Assembly (NCBI RefSeq): GCF_030463535.1 | Contig: NC_132888.1 | Location: 32,882,769-32,946,768, forward strand | DNA from: Salminus brasiliensis | Taxonomy: Eukaryota; Chordata; Actinopteri; Characiformes; Bryconidae | Direction: 5' to 3' | Length of the DNA stretch: 64,000 bases | Shown: in pieces, positions 22,143-36,318 of the stretch | Layout: every line of letters begins with the position of its first letter | Position numbering within the stretch: the stretch's first letter is position 1 | Made by a program: the position numbers and the translations under genes | Notes under the pieces: model-generated | Databases searched by the model: none | What the model was told of the DNA's origin: nothing | What the model saw: only the letters and a program-made list of their open reading frames with translations

Positions 22143-22266
22143 GGCAGTTCCCCCTCATTGGCTCAGTTAGGATTCAACAGCTTGAGAGAAGGATGTCCCC
22201 TATGTTTATGTGGACAGTGATTGTATTTGATTGACAGTTTTATCTAGAGCCACAGCCATTAGAACC

Positions 22267-24088
22267 ATGGCATGTTCTAGATCTTCTGCTTATCTCAGAC
22301 AGGATAGGTAAGAACCATTTACTACTCTAATTACACCATTTACTGCCCGAATTATTCTACCATTTACTTCCCGAATTACACCATTTACTGCCCAAATTAC
22401 ACCATTTACTGCCCAAATTATACTATTTACTGCCTGAATTACACCATTTACTGCCTGAATTGTACTATTTACTGCCTGAATTACACCACCATTTACTGCC
22501 CAAATTACACCATTTACTGCCTGAATTATACTATTTACTGCCTGAATTACACCACCATTTACTGCCCGAATGAAACTACCATTTACTAACCTAACTAATT
22601 TACTTACTGGCTGAATTATATATATTTATTGCCCGAATTACACCATTTACTGCCCAAATTACACTATTTACTGCCCAAATTATAATACTGTTTAATGCCC
22701 GAATTACACCATTTACTGCCCAAATTACACCATTTACTGCCCAAATTACACCATTTACTGCCTGAATTATACTATTTACTGCCCGAATGAAACTACCATT
22801 TACTAACCTAACTAATTTACTTACTGGCTGAATTATATATATTTATTGCCCGAATTACATCATTTACTGAATTACCCCCAAACAGTTTCAGCTGGGTTAA
22901 AAAGGAGCGACGCACTCGCTTTCTCTCTCCACACTAAACCTTCATCAGGGGCTGAAGTGGAGCTAAATTAAACAGTAGATTACCTTCAGTATCAGCAGCT
23001 CTCCCAGCTCTCTTCAGCAGAACTGAATTAACCTCCTGGGGGTGCACTAGCCATGTTTGGAATAGAGACAAAGGATTAGGTTGTTTCAGGGTTGTTTAAT
23101 CTGTGCTAATGAACAGAGCTTAATGAACTGCAATGACCTGTATTAGACATGATGTTAGGATTAAATACAAAAGTAAAGACAAAATGACCTGTGTTAATAA
23201 CTTTCACCTCTACTTTCCATCTACAGGACAACAATGACAACCAACGAAATCCTGGAATCTTTGGGCTTCAATGTTTTGGCCAACATTGGTCAAGGGAGTT
23301 TTGGCACGGTTAAGCTGGCCAAATCCAAGAGGTTCGAAAAGCAGGTGGCCATTAAAGTATTGGACCTCAGGCTGGCCACACCTTCCTTTGTTCGTAAATT
23401 TCTGCCCCGGGAGATCGCCATTCTCCGAAGAATAAGACATCCTCACATTATTCAGGTGCATGAAATTTTTAAGGTGCCTTCCAAACAAGTTTACATCGTG
23501 ATGGAGGCTGCCGTCATGGATCTCCAAGAAAAGCTGCAGCAGAGCTGCTACATCCGCAGCTCCCAGGCTAAAAAGTGGTTCTCCCAGCTCCTCAGCGCTG
23601 TAGTTTATCTGCACCAGCAGGACATTGTCCACCGAGACCTGAAATGTGAAAATGTCCTGCTGACTGCCGAGAACCAAGTTAAACTGACAGACTTTGGTTT
23701 TGGACGCTTTTCAAGAGGCTTCCCTCAACTAAGCGAGACGTATTGTTGCACTCGTCAATACGCTGCACCTGAGGTGCTCATGCGGAAACCCTATGATCCC
23801 AAAAAGAGTGACGTTTGGAGCCTAGGCGTCATTCTGTATGCCATGGTCACCGGGTCCATGCCCTTTAAATATCTAGGTTGCAGGCGTCTCCTACAAGCCC
23901 AGAGCAAACCCTTGGTTTATCCATGTTGCATCAAAGTGCAGAAGCAGTGTCGTAACCTCATCTCCTACATGCTGCACTTCGATCCTGCCACCCGGCCTAC
24001 AGCGACAGAGGTGGCACAGCACCCTTGGCTGCAGCCGAGGCAAAAATGGTAAGTAAACCATTGTGCATAAACTCATGTATCAAAGTCT

Positions 24089-24141
<53 letters not shown>

Positions 24142-25140
24142 AAAATCCAGTTCTGATTTTAATCTGATTTTCATTTATATTTATGTTCAACAGCAGCAGA
24201 CGTCTGGGGTTGTGGGTTCGATCCTTGGGGTGCTTTAAGAAAGAAAAGGAAAAGAACGTAAGTCGTAGAACACTCCTCACAACACACCCAATTCTTCAAG
24301 ACTTCCAACACTTCCGTTAGATTTCTACATAATTAAACAGTTCAGTCGTTGTGTTCAGTCGCGTTCAGTTGAAACCTCGCTGTTCAGGTTTCATCAGTAA
24401 ATGTGGGCTTTGTATAGATGTTCTATAATGATCTTCTCTTTTCCACGTTAGGTTGAAGAAGAGGGCAGTCCCAGCAGAGAACCACACGCCTCCACCAGTG
24501 GAAAAACTCCCCCACCTTGTCCCCTGGAGGAAGAGTCTCCGTCTTCTTCCACTTTGAGCGGAGAGGTAGACGCACCCTCGCCTCAAGGCTTCAAATGCGA
24601 GTCTGTGGTGCCTGAGCTGGATGACGACAGCAGTGGAGCTGGTGCAAGTGTGACTTGCCCAAACGTAGAGGTTGTAGGGGAGGAGCACGGCTGCTGTAGC
24701 TGTAGTGCACTTTGTGCTGCAGTTAAGGCTCATGTTGTTGCACCGATTCTCAGAGCCTCTCGTTCACTTCGGGAGAGGGTGAGGAAGTGTTTCAGGAGGA
24801 ACTCTGTGGTGCACGTCTCCTCTCCTACTTCTCAGCAGGATGCTCGTCATTCTGTCTCTACATGCGCTCCTGCTTCTTCGTCTTCTGAGCAGAGACAGGA
24901 GGATGTGTCAGATGTCCTGACACTCTCTGGGGAGGTGGTGGAGGAAGAAGAGCCCACTGTGAGGCAGGGAGCCAGGAAGCCGAGATTCCCCAAGTTTAAG
25001 GTATGAGGGATGGTGACAGCCCCAGATTTTAATGTCCGTTTTAAATATCTGAAATGTTTCAGTTGGTCAATCTGTGTGATTTTATTTTATTTTTCTTCCT
25101 CCAGCAGATCCTGAAGAAGAAAAGGGTACATCCTTTGTAG
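22267..25140 (+). CDS. TSSK-like kinase, copy B (5 exons, 503 aa)
   Basis: Exons 22267-22307, 23227-24048, 24194-24257, 24452-25000 and 25105-25140. The kinase exon encodes the same 272-residue stretch as copy A, including Leu in KYLGCRR, and all catalytic residues are kept. In exon 4 it has SSPTSQQD where A has SSSTSQQD, the only tail change from A noticed. The tail reads EEEEPT, without the four-residue insertion of copies C-E. It should be an active enzyme. The intron-1 21-bp minisatellite runs 22315-22876. Confidence 0.85.
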
Positions 25141-25569
25141 ACTTCTAGCACGGCTACCGCTAACAACACACTGGCTGGGTTTGATTCTGAAGAGAAAGTC
25201 CCGCTCCATGGGCTGGTTTTGAGCCAGAAGCTGCTCTCACACAGCCCACAGTGATGCAGGAAACCAGGAGACCGAGACTTCGGCTCCTCCTTCAGATGAT
25301 CCAAACTGAAGTTCAGCTTTAAGGTAAGTAGAAGTTTTACAAGATTACCACTTTCAACTGCATTGATAAACAATACAGTACAGTTGATGCCTCCTAGAGA
25401 GGGAACCTCTCACTAGACCTATAGTGTACACACACACACTCAGAGGCAGGTGCATGAAGAGTGCTTTAGGAAACATTTACCAGTAAAGAAATGATCAGAC
25501 TCATCTTCAGTATTACTCCAGTGTTGCACCATTGAATTACTCACATGCCTGACTTGTCCTGTGTGTTAT

Positions 25570-26156
25570 AGGCAGGTGTGTTGTGGTAGCTGTTGAAGAT
25601 CAGGATGGGGAAAGCGGTTCTCATTGAGACGTCAACCCACTCCAGCTGATGGAGGAAGAGTCTCAGTCTTCTTCCTCTAGGAGAGGAGAGGTAGACGCAC
25701 TCTTGTCTCAAGGCTTCAGATGCGAGTCTGTGGGCCTGAGCTGGATGACGACAGCAGTGGAGCTGGTGCAAGTGTAACTTGCCCAAGCGTAGAGGTTGTG
25801 GGGGAGGAGCACGGCTGCTGTAGCTGTAGTCCATGTTGTTGCACCGATTCTCAGAGCCTCTCGTTCACTTCGGGAGAGGGAGAGGAAGTGTTTCAGGAGG
25901 AACTCTGTGTTGCACGTCTCCTCTCCTACTTCTAGGCAGGATGCTTGTTATTCTGCTGTCTCTACAGAAGCTCCTGCTTCTTCGTCGTCTGAGCAGAGAC
26001 AGGAGGATGTGACTGCAGACGTCCTGACGCTCCCTGGGCAGGTGGTGGAGGAAGAACCTGTCCTCACTCAGCCCACAGTGATGCTGGAAACCAGCAGACG
26101 AGACTCTGGCTCGCTCTTCAAATTATCCAAACCGAGGTTCAACTAAGATGGTAAGA
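25570..26156 (+). pseudogene. decayed duplicate of kinase tail exon 4, unit B
   Basis: Same lesions as in unit A, so the decay preceded the A/B split. Ends AACTAAGATGGTAAG as in A, whereas units C-E read AACTTTAAGGTAAG at this end, which keeps the FK/GTAAG junction of the parent exon. Confidence 0.7.
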
Positions 26157-26235
26157 ATTTATCTCTGGAATATTTGAATTGCTTCTGAATAATTCTTCAG
26201 TTTCAGGAACAGATCAGGAGTGGGCTTCAAGGAAG

Positions 26236-26621
26236 GGGGGGGGGGGGGGGGGGGTTTGGAAGGGAGGAGCGATTGGGAGGAAGGAGCCTGGAGGGGAAGA
26301 CCGACCGGGAGGAAGGAGCCTGGAGGGGAAGAGCGACTGGGAGGAAAGAGCCTGGAGGGGGAGAGCGACCGGGAGGAAGGAGCCTGGAGGGGAAGAGCGA
26401 CCGGGAGGAAAGAGCCTGGAGGGGGAGAGCGACCGGGAGGAAGGAGCCTGGAGGGGGAGAGCGACCGGGAGGAAGGAGCCTGGAGGGGGAGAGCGACCGG
26501 GAGGAAGGAGCCTGGAGGGGGAGAGCGACCGGGAGGAAGGAATCTGGAGGGGGAGAGCGACCAGGAGGAAGGAGCCTGGAGGGGAGGAGCGATCGGGAGG
26601 AAGGAGCCTGGAGGAGTCTGG
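26236..26621. repeat. poly(G) and 32-bp minisatellite, unit B
   Basis: About 11 units, exactly two (64 bp) fewer than unit A, which accounts for the shift in spacing between the two copies beyond this point. Followed by AATAAA at 26655. Confidence 0.92.
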
Positions 26622-28254
26622 ATAGATGTGCAGTGTTGGTCTTTCAGTGTGAATAATAAAACTTGCTCTGCATTACTGATGTGTTCTGGATGTTTCTTTT
26701 TCATACTCAAAGTAAAACCTAGATCTGAACTCTATCTTAGTGAAACACTAAGTTGAGTCTTTAAACCTTTTAAAGCATTAGTCCAGGTTTAAGTTTAGTC
26801 TTGCTGCTCTCAGAACTGACCCAGTCTTTAAAACTAAAGGAATTAATAATTTCTCAAAAATAAATGAACATTAATGTAATCTTACACTAAACATTATTGA
26901 TCAAATAAAGCTACGTCAAACTGAGGCTTCATAGAAACAATAAAATAGGTCAGATTTGTTATTCTTACAAATGTGTCTAATCAACATTTTCATGCATAAA
27001 TTAGGAAAAAATCAATTAGGATGTTTTTCTCCAGAACATTCTCCTTTCAGGCTAAAACAAAACCCAATTCATTTTATGTAAGTGAGATCTTGTGTCCACT
27101 CACAGTCAGTGTGCATTTGAGTGTTCAGTCCCTGTGAGAACCCTGCTTCTGTTTGAAGCACTTTTACACTGAAAATCACTGAAACAGAAACTAATGAAAG
27201 TGACTCTGATGAGGACTAGATTGTGAAAACACTGTATAGTGGGGTAGAGCTAAACAACACAGACACATGGGCTGGTCTGCACAGAACCTTGTGATGAAGT
27301 AGACAGATGCAGAAGGCATTATGTTGGTGGAGCGGGTGGGAGGGGTGGACACAAACGCCCCTGGTTGATGGTAGATGTTGTGGGCGGGAGTGACCGTACA
27401 CAGCTCTATCTGCAGAAACACCAATAACAACCATCTTGTGAAATCACGTCCAGCATTTAATTTGTTTAGATGATTTTACTTGGTTTTATTTTCATCCTTT
27501 AAAACAAAACAAAACAAAAAACACTCAGAATTTGTTTAGAAATGGGCTGAGGTCCACCTTCTCAGGGGTGTTGGTCCACCTATTTGGCTCCGGAGTTTAA
27601 AAGGCCGCCAGCCAGCTTCTCAGCCAGCTAGCATAGCCTACTTACTCCTGTTTCTCTGCACTCTAAAAAGATCAAACTGATGTACTTAATTGATTGTTTA
27701 AACAGCTTTCTGATCAGTACCTGGAAACTACATACACAGGTAGTTCTTGAGCCTTTGAACCTTGGTTGTCAGGTTTCCAGAATCCAGCTCCAGTAAAAAA
27801 GAGAAAAGAGAAAAAACCCAGAACTGTATTTGAGATTTCTGGGGTCTCTCAGATCCAAGGCATAGGTTAGTCCCAACAAATAGCAACAAGCAACTCTTCA
27901 TGTAAATTGATGGGAGCATCAGCAGGATCCTGCAGACATTGGAAAGTCATTGTTAGAGCTTATTGTCAGCATGCAGGTTGCAAGACAGACCCATTTTCAT
28001 GTCCATTTTTGTTCAAACCATGTAAATGTTTCTTTAGCATGACCATGTGCTTTAAAGTCTAATTGCATACCTAAAAAGGTACATTACATTTGTGGTTATG
28101 TTGGACAGGTATTTACTCTTAAGTTTGAATGTATGGATCTGCGCTGAATGTGGACTTGTTTCTAACTACATTGGCAGTACATTCTCATCCTATCATTGAA
28201 ATCTTTTAAAATCACACTGTTTAAACACAGAACAATATCGCCCAGATTTAGCTA

Positions 28255-28667
28255 TGATCTGGGATTGCTGCAGGTAGTCAGGTCCAGGTTCATCAACATT
28301 ATTATGTGCCCAAAGAATGGGGGTCAGCTGACTACCTGAATATATTGAACGTCCAGGTTTTCCCACCAATGGCACAGACATATTCCAAGAAGACAATGCC
28401 AGGATTAAACAGGCTCAAATTGTGAGAGTAGTTCAGGCAGCATGAGACATAATTTTTACGCATGGATTTGCCTCCACAGAGTCCAGACCTGAACCCTGTT
28501 CAGACTCTTTAGAATGGGCTGGAGAAGACTTGTGGTCCAAATCTCCCATCATCAATACAAGATCTGAGGGAAAAAATGAATGCATCTCTGGACAGAAATA
28601 AATGTTGTGACATTGCAGAAGCTTGTGGAAATGATGCCATTGCAAATGCATGCCATAATCAAAGCTA
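28255..28667 (+). mobile_element. Tc1/mariner transposase remnant, unit B
   Basis: Copy of the unit A remnant, nearly identical (one visible change, AACGGGGG to AATGGGGG near 28318). Same frameshift and stop. Confidence 0.75.
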
Positions 28668-31565
28668 TTTCAGACTCTCTCAGGAGCAAGTATTAATGCT
28701 GTGAAACAGCACACAACATAGGGAGTATGGAGCGATTTGGGATTAAACCTCTGTTTATCTCACGCTACATGTGATTTTGTCTCTCTACGGCCAGCTGTGA
28801 TCATGCAGCCATTTTGCTATTTGTCTGGATGGGGATCTTTTCAAAAACGGATGAGGGAAAATATACAAAATACAACCTTTTCAATGTTTGCGTTGGGATC
28901 CTTGTTTTCACATTTACATATTTAATCATCCTGGAACACAGTAATAAAGAGAGAACATTTCCCATGTCTGTTTTATCCTGGTTCTGCTTCTTTACTAGTG
29001 ATACTGGCTGTGTAAAACAAATGTAGAATATATTAAACATGCTTGATGAGTGCAAAAAAGTCATGATCTAGACATTCTCTAGTATTCCACAAAACAACAA
29101 CAACAACAACAACAGTAATAGGACACTCCTCCTAAGAAAATATGTAAAATTCTTCATTAAGTTATTCAGTAATTCACACGCAGCAGACAGTGGGGAGTTA
29201 ACTGTACTATGACTTAATAAAGACCCATAATTCACTGTTTAATAGTATTTTTATTTGACTATTTATTAGTCTTCTCTGTGAACAGCATAGAACGGCGTCA
29301 ACTTAACTTCACTGCTTGCATTCAGTTATTTTAGCTGGGTTACTGCACTGAGACACGCAAGCCTGATGCTCTAAACACAGCAGCATTTATTACGGACTCC
29401 ATTCACTTAAAAGTAAGGTGAAATACACAGAGCAGGATAAACTGCTCTACCATCTCCAACTACCATTGCAGAAAGACTGGAAACCAGTCTTCATCTTCTC
29501 TCCCTCACCCTCCTTAACGTGAACCCCACGCTTCCCCACGTACCTCTAGACCTGTGTTCCCAAGCAAAGGCAAGAATCCATAAACAGCCACGATGTTTCC
29601 ACCAGCAGGACCGGGACATTGTAGAAAGTAGCTAGTTAAGCTATTTAACTATTTAGGTACCGCGAACTGGCTCCGACAGTATTAAAAAAGGAATTACAGC
29701 CCATCAAGTTGTGTATGCACATCAATATTAAATGGATATGGTCACAATGATACCCCACTACTTACCCCAAATCCTCTCTAAGGATAGTTTAATCATCTGC
29801 AGCTGAAGTGCTGCACCTGACTCTAGTTAATTTAAGTAGTAATAAATGTGAGGGTGTCCCAACCTTCACTTCACTCAGTGTCACATAACTTCCTTTTCCT
29901 TAGTGGAGCAGATAGATGCTGACGTTTTCAGGGTGCTCCCGTGTCTGTGTTACCTTCTGGCTCTCTCCTTTTTATTAGGCTGTTACAGTCAGACCTGCCA
30001 GAGTCGTCAGACACATTCTGATACTGCCCAACATTCTCTGCTCTCCATAAAATTCCTCTCAGAACTAACTCTCTCTTTTTACCTTCTGGCCACCCAGCCC
30101 GACCTGCTGGAAGATTGCCCACTGAGGTCCCCTCTACCTGCGTCAAACAAGCTGCCACCTACCGGTCCAACCAGCAGGCCCCCCACCCACCACCACCCAT
30201 AGCAGACCAGCGACTCACCCGCCTACCACTGCTACCTGTTTAATGACCATGTTAAAACCTAAATGGACTCGTAACTATCTGCCACTATTAATACCACCAT
30301 TATTAACTATCTGTTATACCTGGTTTGGTAATTATCATTAATGTTTAAATAGTTCTGACCAGAGGAGGATGGGTCCCCCTTGTGAGTCTTGGTTCCTCCC
30401 AAGGTTTCTTCCTCCAGCTCTGAGGGAGTTTTTCCTTGCCACTGTCGCCGTTGACTTGCTCACTGGGGGTCTTTGATCCATCATGTCTTACGTTATTTTC
30501 TTCTTTCTTCTTTGTCTCTGTCTTTTATTAATCACTATTTATGTAAAGCTGCTTTGTGACGACAACAGTTGTAAAAAGCAATATACAAATAAATCTGACT
30601 TCACTTGAAATCTGATATGACTGGTCAGGTGTTTATCACCCGTGTGAAGTTTGTCCACTGACTGTCCCTGATGAAGCCTCCAGACAAATCCCCTTCAGAG
30701 GTCTACAGTCAAACTTTAAGCTAAATGCAAAAGCTGTGCACTTCATGACAATGCTTTCAGTAACGTCACTGCCATGCTCTCTGCATAATAGCATAGTACC
30801 CTATTTATGTCTACTTTACCTTACGCCTTATATTTGATTTTATTACTGTCTGTAGTTTAATTACATCTAGACTTTTAACTTATGTTGTATACTTATATAT
30901 TGTTTTTATGTACGTCTTAATAGTAGTGTGCATGGGATCAGCAAAGTAAGACTGTCACTGTAGTGTAGTCCCACACTTCTGGCTCAATACTACAATTTAA
31001 ACCCTCATCAGTGTCTGAACACCGAAGTACCGCTCCCAGGATGGTCTTGGGCTACGTTGCCATGAAGAGGGTGAATCTCCAGTGAAAACTGTCCAGGCTT
31101 TAATCTGGGTCTGGGGAACTGTGTCCAAATGTTTACTAACACAAACACAAAGACCTCATTATTACAATATCAGTTTTTGAATCAAACAATAATCAATACT
31201 AAACTCTTCTAGTTTGTTTAAATGACAAACTGAAAGAACTGACAGCTAGTTGAACTGGGTTTAGTTCAAGATCGAGTAACTTTGAACACTTTTTGTAAGT
31301 GGAGTCTAAAGTTATGTTACTGCATATGAGACCCAGTTCAATGTTCCAGCTGGCAGCACTTTCAGTTCCTCACTAGAACAGCAATAAAGGCCAATTCTGC
31401 CAATTCTTCAAACATCCTCTGAGGAGGACTGATTAGAGTCTGTGCAGGAGGGAGTTAGCAGCTCAGCAGTAAATGACCTGACAGCACTGTCTCCACTATA
31501 CAGAACGAGTCTTGGGTTAAGTGACTGGGTCAACTGGGTCTGTGGGAGCAGTTCGTGCTAGCTAC

Positions 31566-31784
31566 CTGTTTCCAAACTCGACTGTCGGCTCCGTTGAAGT
31601 GGTCCAACCGCTGAACGAACCAGTTTTCATCCACTGCAGGTTCCGACCTGGAAACAGAGGCACTGCCGAATGTCCGGAACCTGGAGAAACGTGCTTCTCC
31701 CGGGACGCAAAGAACACAGGTCCAAATGAAACCTGCTCGAAAAATGGCAAAGAAGTTTTGCAGCACTTTAGACGAAAAAGCCAT
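31566..31784 (-). CDS. orphan prss16 first exon, unit C
   Basis: Protein identical to units A and B, and the CAG/GTAGCT donor is intact. If spliced to prss16 exon 2 the intron would be about 23 kb and would cross two kinase genes on the opposite strand. Confidence 0.7.
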
Positions 31785-32779
31785 CTTCCGTTTTTTCCGT
31801 CATACTCTGACATGTGATAAAGCTCTGCTGTGCGATGTCTTATTTCTTCTCCCTACGGCGCCACATTTCAAAATAAAAGCCTCACAGACAAACGCAGTCG
31901 TAGTCAGGGCTACTTTAAATGTTGCTGTGATTTTTGAAGATTTTCACTTTTACTCAAATATTGCTATAAATAATAATAACAGTTGCTTTAACTCTTATTA
32001 TTATTGATCTATATTAAAAAAGATATCTATAGTAACTTTTTTAAACAATTGAATCTTTTTTAATGGGGTCATTTGTTTTATTTGCTAGCTGTTCTTTTTT
32101 AATCTGTAGTTTTTGTTATCATTGCTTCTTTTTATTTGATTTTTTTTAAGGAAATGTTTTTGTTCTTTTCATCCTTTATAGATTTATCTTTGTTTGGTTT
32201 ATTTTTATTTGCTCCTTTTTATAAGTGGAAGTCATTTTTTGTCTTTTTTATTTCTGTATTTGGTTTTATTTATCATTGCTCCTTTTTAAATGGTCATTTC
32301 TATTGCTCGCTGTTCTTTTTAATTGAGTCATTCTTGGGTTTTCCCAAAAAAGGCTATGAGGCAAAGTGGGTTGGTGTTTATGCAAAAAGAGATTTAGATA
32401 TTTACTGTTCATGAACCTTCTACTGGTTATTGTGAACCTCAAACGTGGAGAAAACAGCTAGAGATGTCAGACCTTTTTGCTAAGAGTGATAGAACCTGTT
32501 TTCCAGACCCAGATTAACTTTTAGTCTAGAAAGAGTTTAAACCAAGTCCCATATTAGATAGATCTGATGAGTTTTTGACATCCAATCATCTCTTATTATC
32601 ATTGCAATTTTGTTTTTGTGTTGCCTAGGCAACTAAAAAACAGTTCTCATTGCTGTTTTTCATGTGGGATAACTTTGCTCTTTAAGTCAATTCAATAATA
32701 AAAGTTGTGTTTGCTGACTTTTATTTTGTCTAAGAACATTTTGAAGAAAGGGCTGTGACTGCAGGCTACATCGCGATTG

Positions 32780-32900
32780 TGACGTCACGCCAAATTACGT
32801 CAACAAGGACGTCTCCTTTGAAAAGGCGCGGTGCTCCCTCACTGCCTCGGTTAGAATTCAGCAGCTGCCGATTGTGACGTCACCGCGGCTTCTATATAAA
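32780..32900 (+). promoter_or_regulatory. kinase copy C promoter: two perfect CREs, one altered, plus TATA
   Basis: TGACGTCA at 32780-32787 and 32875-32882. The middle site (32795-32802) reads TTACGTCA, keeping one CGTCA half-site only. TATATAAA at 32893-32900. The 8-bp ACTGCCTC insertion lengthens the spacing between the second and third sites relative to A and B. uORF at 32952-32993. Confidence 0.8.
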
Positions 32901-33025
32901 GGCAGTTTCCCCCTCATTGGCTCAGTTAGGATTCAACAGCTTGAGAGAAGGATGTCCCCTATGTTTATGTGGACGGTGATTGTATTTGATTGACAGTTTT
33001 ATCTAGAGCCACAGCCATTAGAACC

Positions 33026-34809
33026 ATGGCATGTTCTAGATCTTCTACTTATCTCAGACAGGATAGGTAAGAACCATTTACTTCCCGAATTACACCATTT
33101 ACTGCTCTAATTACACCATTTACTGCCCGAAATATTCTACCATTTACTGCCCGAATTACACCATTTACTGCCCAAATTACACCATTTACTGCCCAAATTA
33201 CACCATTTACTGCTCTAATTACACCATTTACTGCCTGAAATATTCTACCATTTACTGCCCAAATTACACCATTTACTGCCCAAATTATACTATTTACTGC
33301 CCAAATTACACCATTTACTGCCCAAATTATACTATTTACTGCCCAAATTACACCATTTACTGCCCAAATTATTCTACCATTTACTGCCCAAATTACATGA
33401 ACCAAATAATATGAAACTATCATTTACTAACCTAACTAATTTACTTACTGGCTGAATTATATATATTTATTGCCCGAATTACATCATTTATTGAATTACC
33501 CCCAAACAGTTTCAGCTGGGTTAAAAAGGAGCGACGCACTCGCTTTCTCTCTCCACACTAAACCTTCATCAGGGGCTGAAGTGGAGCTAAATTAAACAGT
33601 AGATTACCTTCAGTATCAGCAGCTCTCCCAGCTCTCTTCAGCAGAACTGAATTAACCTCCTGGGGGTGCACTAGCCATGTTTGGAATAGCAGGGGGGGGG
33701 GGGGCGGGGTCTCAGGGGCGCACAGCTCATTGGACACTAAAGAATACTTACTTAAGGACCTGTTTATTGGTCAATTCTAACTTTACACAAGTTGTTCTAA
33801 ACTTAGTTAGAGACAAAGGATTAGGTTGTTTCAGGGTTGTTTAATCTGTGCTAATGAACAGAGCTTAATGAACTGCAATGACCTGTATTAGACATGATGT
33901 TAGGATTAAATACAAAAATAAAGACAAAATGACCTGTGTTAATAACTTTCACCTCTACTTTCCATCTACAGGACAACAATGACAACCAACGAAATCCTGG
34001 AATCTTTGGGCTTCAATGTTTTGGCCAACATTGGTCAAGGGAGTTTTGGCACGGTTAAGCTGGCCAAATCCAAGAGGTTCGAAAAGCAGGTGGCCATTAA
34101 AGTATTGGACCTCAGGCTGGCCACACCTTCCTTTGTTCGTAAATTTCTGCCCCGGGAGATCGCCATTCTCCGAAGAATAAGACATCCTCACATTATTCAG
34201 GTGCATGAAATTTTTAAGGTGCCTTCCAAACAAGTTTACATCGTGATGGAGGCTGCCGTCATGGATCTCCAAGAAAAGCTGCAGCAGAGCTGCTACATCC
34301 GCAGCTCCCAGGCTAAAAAGTGGTTCTCCCAGCTCCTCAGCGCTGTAGTTTATCTGCACCAGCAGGACATTGTCCACCGAGACCTGAAATGTGAAAATGT
34401 CCTGCTGACTGCCGAGAACCAAGTTAAACTGACAGACTTTGGTTTTGGACGCTTTTCAAGAGGCTTCCCTCAACTAAGCGAGACGTATTGTTGCACTCGT
34501 CAATACGCTGCACCTGAGGTGCTCATGCGGAAGCCCTATGATCCCAAAAAGAGTGACGTTTGGAGCCTAGGCGTCATTCTGTATGCCATGGTCACCGGGT
34601 CCATGCCCTTTAAATATCAAGGTTGCAGGCGTCTCCTACAAGCCCAGAGCAAACCCTTGGTTTATCCATGTTGCATCAAAGTGCAGAAGCAGTGTCGTAA
34701 CCTCATCTCCTACATGCTGCACTTCGATCCTGCCACCCGGCCTACAGCGACAGAGGTGGCACAGCACCCTTGGCTGCAGCCGAGGCAAAAATGGTAAGTA
34801 AACCAGTCT

Positions 34810-34876
<67 letters not shown>

Positions 34877-35887
34877 AAAATCCAGTTCTGATTTTAATCT
34901 GATTTTCATTTATATTTATGTTCAACAGCAGCAGACGTCTGGGGTTGTGGGTTCGATCCTTGGGGTGCTTTAAGAAAGAAAAGGAAAAGAACGTAAGTCG
35001 TAGAACACTTCTCACAACACACCCAATTCTTCAAGACTTCCAACACTTCCGTTAGATTTCTACATAATTAAACAGTTCAGTCGTTGTGTTCAGTCGCGTT
35101 CAGTTAAAACCTCGCTGTTCAGGTTTCATCAGTAAATGTGGGCTTTGTATAGATATACTATAATGATCTTCTCTTTTCCACGTTAGGTTGAAGAAGAGGG
35201 CAGTCCCAGCAGAGAACCACACGCCTCCACCAGTGGAAAAACTCCCCCACCTATGCCCCTGAAGGAAGAGTCTCCGTCTTCTTCCACTTTGAGCGGAGAG
35301 GTAGACGCACCCTCGCCTCAAGGCTTCAGATGCGAGTCTGTGGTGCCTGAGCTGGATGACGACAGCAGTGGAGCTGGTGCAAGTGTGACTTGCCCAAACG
35401 TAGAGGTTGTGGGGGAGGAGCACGGCTGCTGTAGCTGTAGTGCACTTTGTGCTGCAGTTAAGGCTCATGTTGTTGCACCGATTCTCAGAGCCTCTCGTTC
35501 ACTTCGGGAGAGGGTGAGGAAGTGTTTCAGGAGGAACTCTGTGGTGCACGTCTCCTCTCCTACTTCTCAGCAGGATGCTCGTCATCCTGTCTCTACATGC
35601 GCTCCTGCTTCTTCGTCTTCTGAGCAGAGACAGGAGGATGTGTCAGATGTCCTGACACTCTCTGGGGAGGTGGTGGAGGAAGAAGCTGTGGAGGCAGAGC
35701 CCACTGTGAGGCAGGGAGCCAGGAAGCCGAGATTCCCCAAGTTTAAGGTATGAGGGATGGTGACAGCCCCAGATTTTAATGTCCGTTTTAAATATCTGAA
35801 ATGTTTCAGTTGGTCAATCTGTGTGATTTTATTTTATTTTTCTTCCTCCAGCAGATCCTGAAGAAGAAAAGGGTACGTCCTTTGTAG
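33026..35887 (+). CDS. TSSK-like kinase, copy C (5 exons, 507 aa)
   Basis: Exons 33026-33066, 33972-34793, 34929-34992, 35187-35747 and 35852-35887. The N terminus reads MACSRSSTYLRQDR (Thr for Ala of A/B). All kinase motifs are intact. Gln replaces Leu in KYQGCRR. Exon 4 has four more residues (EEEAVEAEPT) and CPLEEE of A/B is MPLKEE here. The last exon ends ILKKKRVRPL. The intron-1 21-bp minisatellite is shorter (33070-33497, about 18 units). Intron 2 lost about 24 bp next to its TA repeat. Predicted active. Confidence 0.85.
33690..33810. other. 121-bp intron-1 block absent from units A and B
   Basis: Begins with a run of 12-13 G and ends ACTTAGTTAG. A and B join directly from GGAATAG to AGACAAAGG, so the block was most simply lost between short TAG direct repeats in their ancestor. 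Present in D (about 44312-44428) and E (about 56357-56474). Confidence 0.8.
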
Positions 35888-36318
35888 ACTTCTAGCACAG
35901 TTACCGCTAACAACACACTGGCTGGGTTTGATTCTGAAGAGAAAGTCCCGCTCCATGGGCTGGTTTTGAGCCAGAAGCTGCTCTCACACAGCCCACAGTG
36001 ATGCAGGAAACCAGGAGACCGAGACTTCGGCTCCTCCTTCAGATGATCCAAACTGAAGTTCAGCTTTAAGGTAAGTAGAAGTTTTACAAGATTACCACTT
36101 TCAACTGCATTGATAAACAATACAGTACAGTTGATGCCTCCTAGAGAGGGAACCTCTCACTAGACCTATAGTGTACACACACACACTCAGAGGCAGCTGC
36201 ATGAAGAGTGCTTTAGGAAACATTTACCAGTAAAGAAATGATCAGACTCATCTTCAGTATTACTCCAGTGTTGCACCATTGAATTACTCACATGCCTGAC
36301 TTGTCCTGTGTGTTATAG

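Larger units (their letters stand above)
19840..30614 (+). repeat. segmental duplication unit B (10,775 bp)
   Basis: Closest to unit A: both lack a 121-bp block in kinase intron 1, a 48-bp block corresponding to 38539-38586 of unit C, 12 bp in exon 4 and a 19-bp stretch near 27240, all of which C, D and E have. Also shared with A is the TGACTTCACTTG tail. Pseudo-exon at 25570-26156, 32-bp minisatellite (about 11 units) at 26236-26621, Tc1 remnant at 28255-28667, composite repeat at 29740-30608. Confidence 0.96.
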
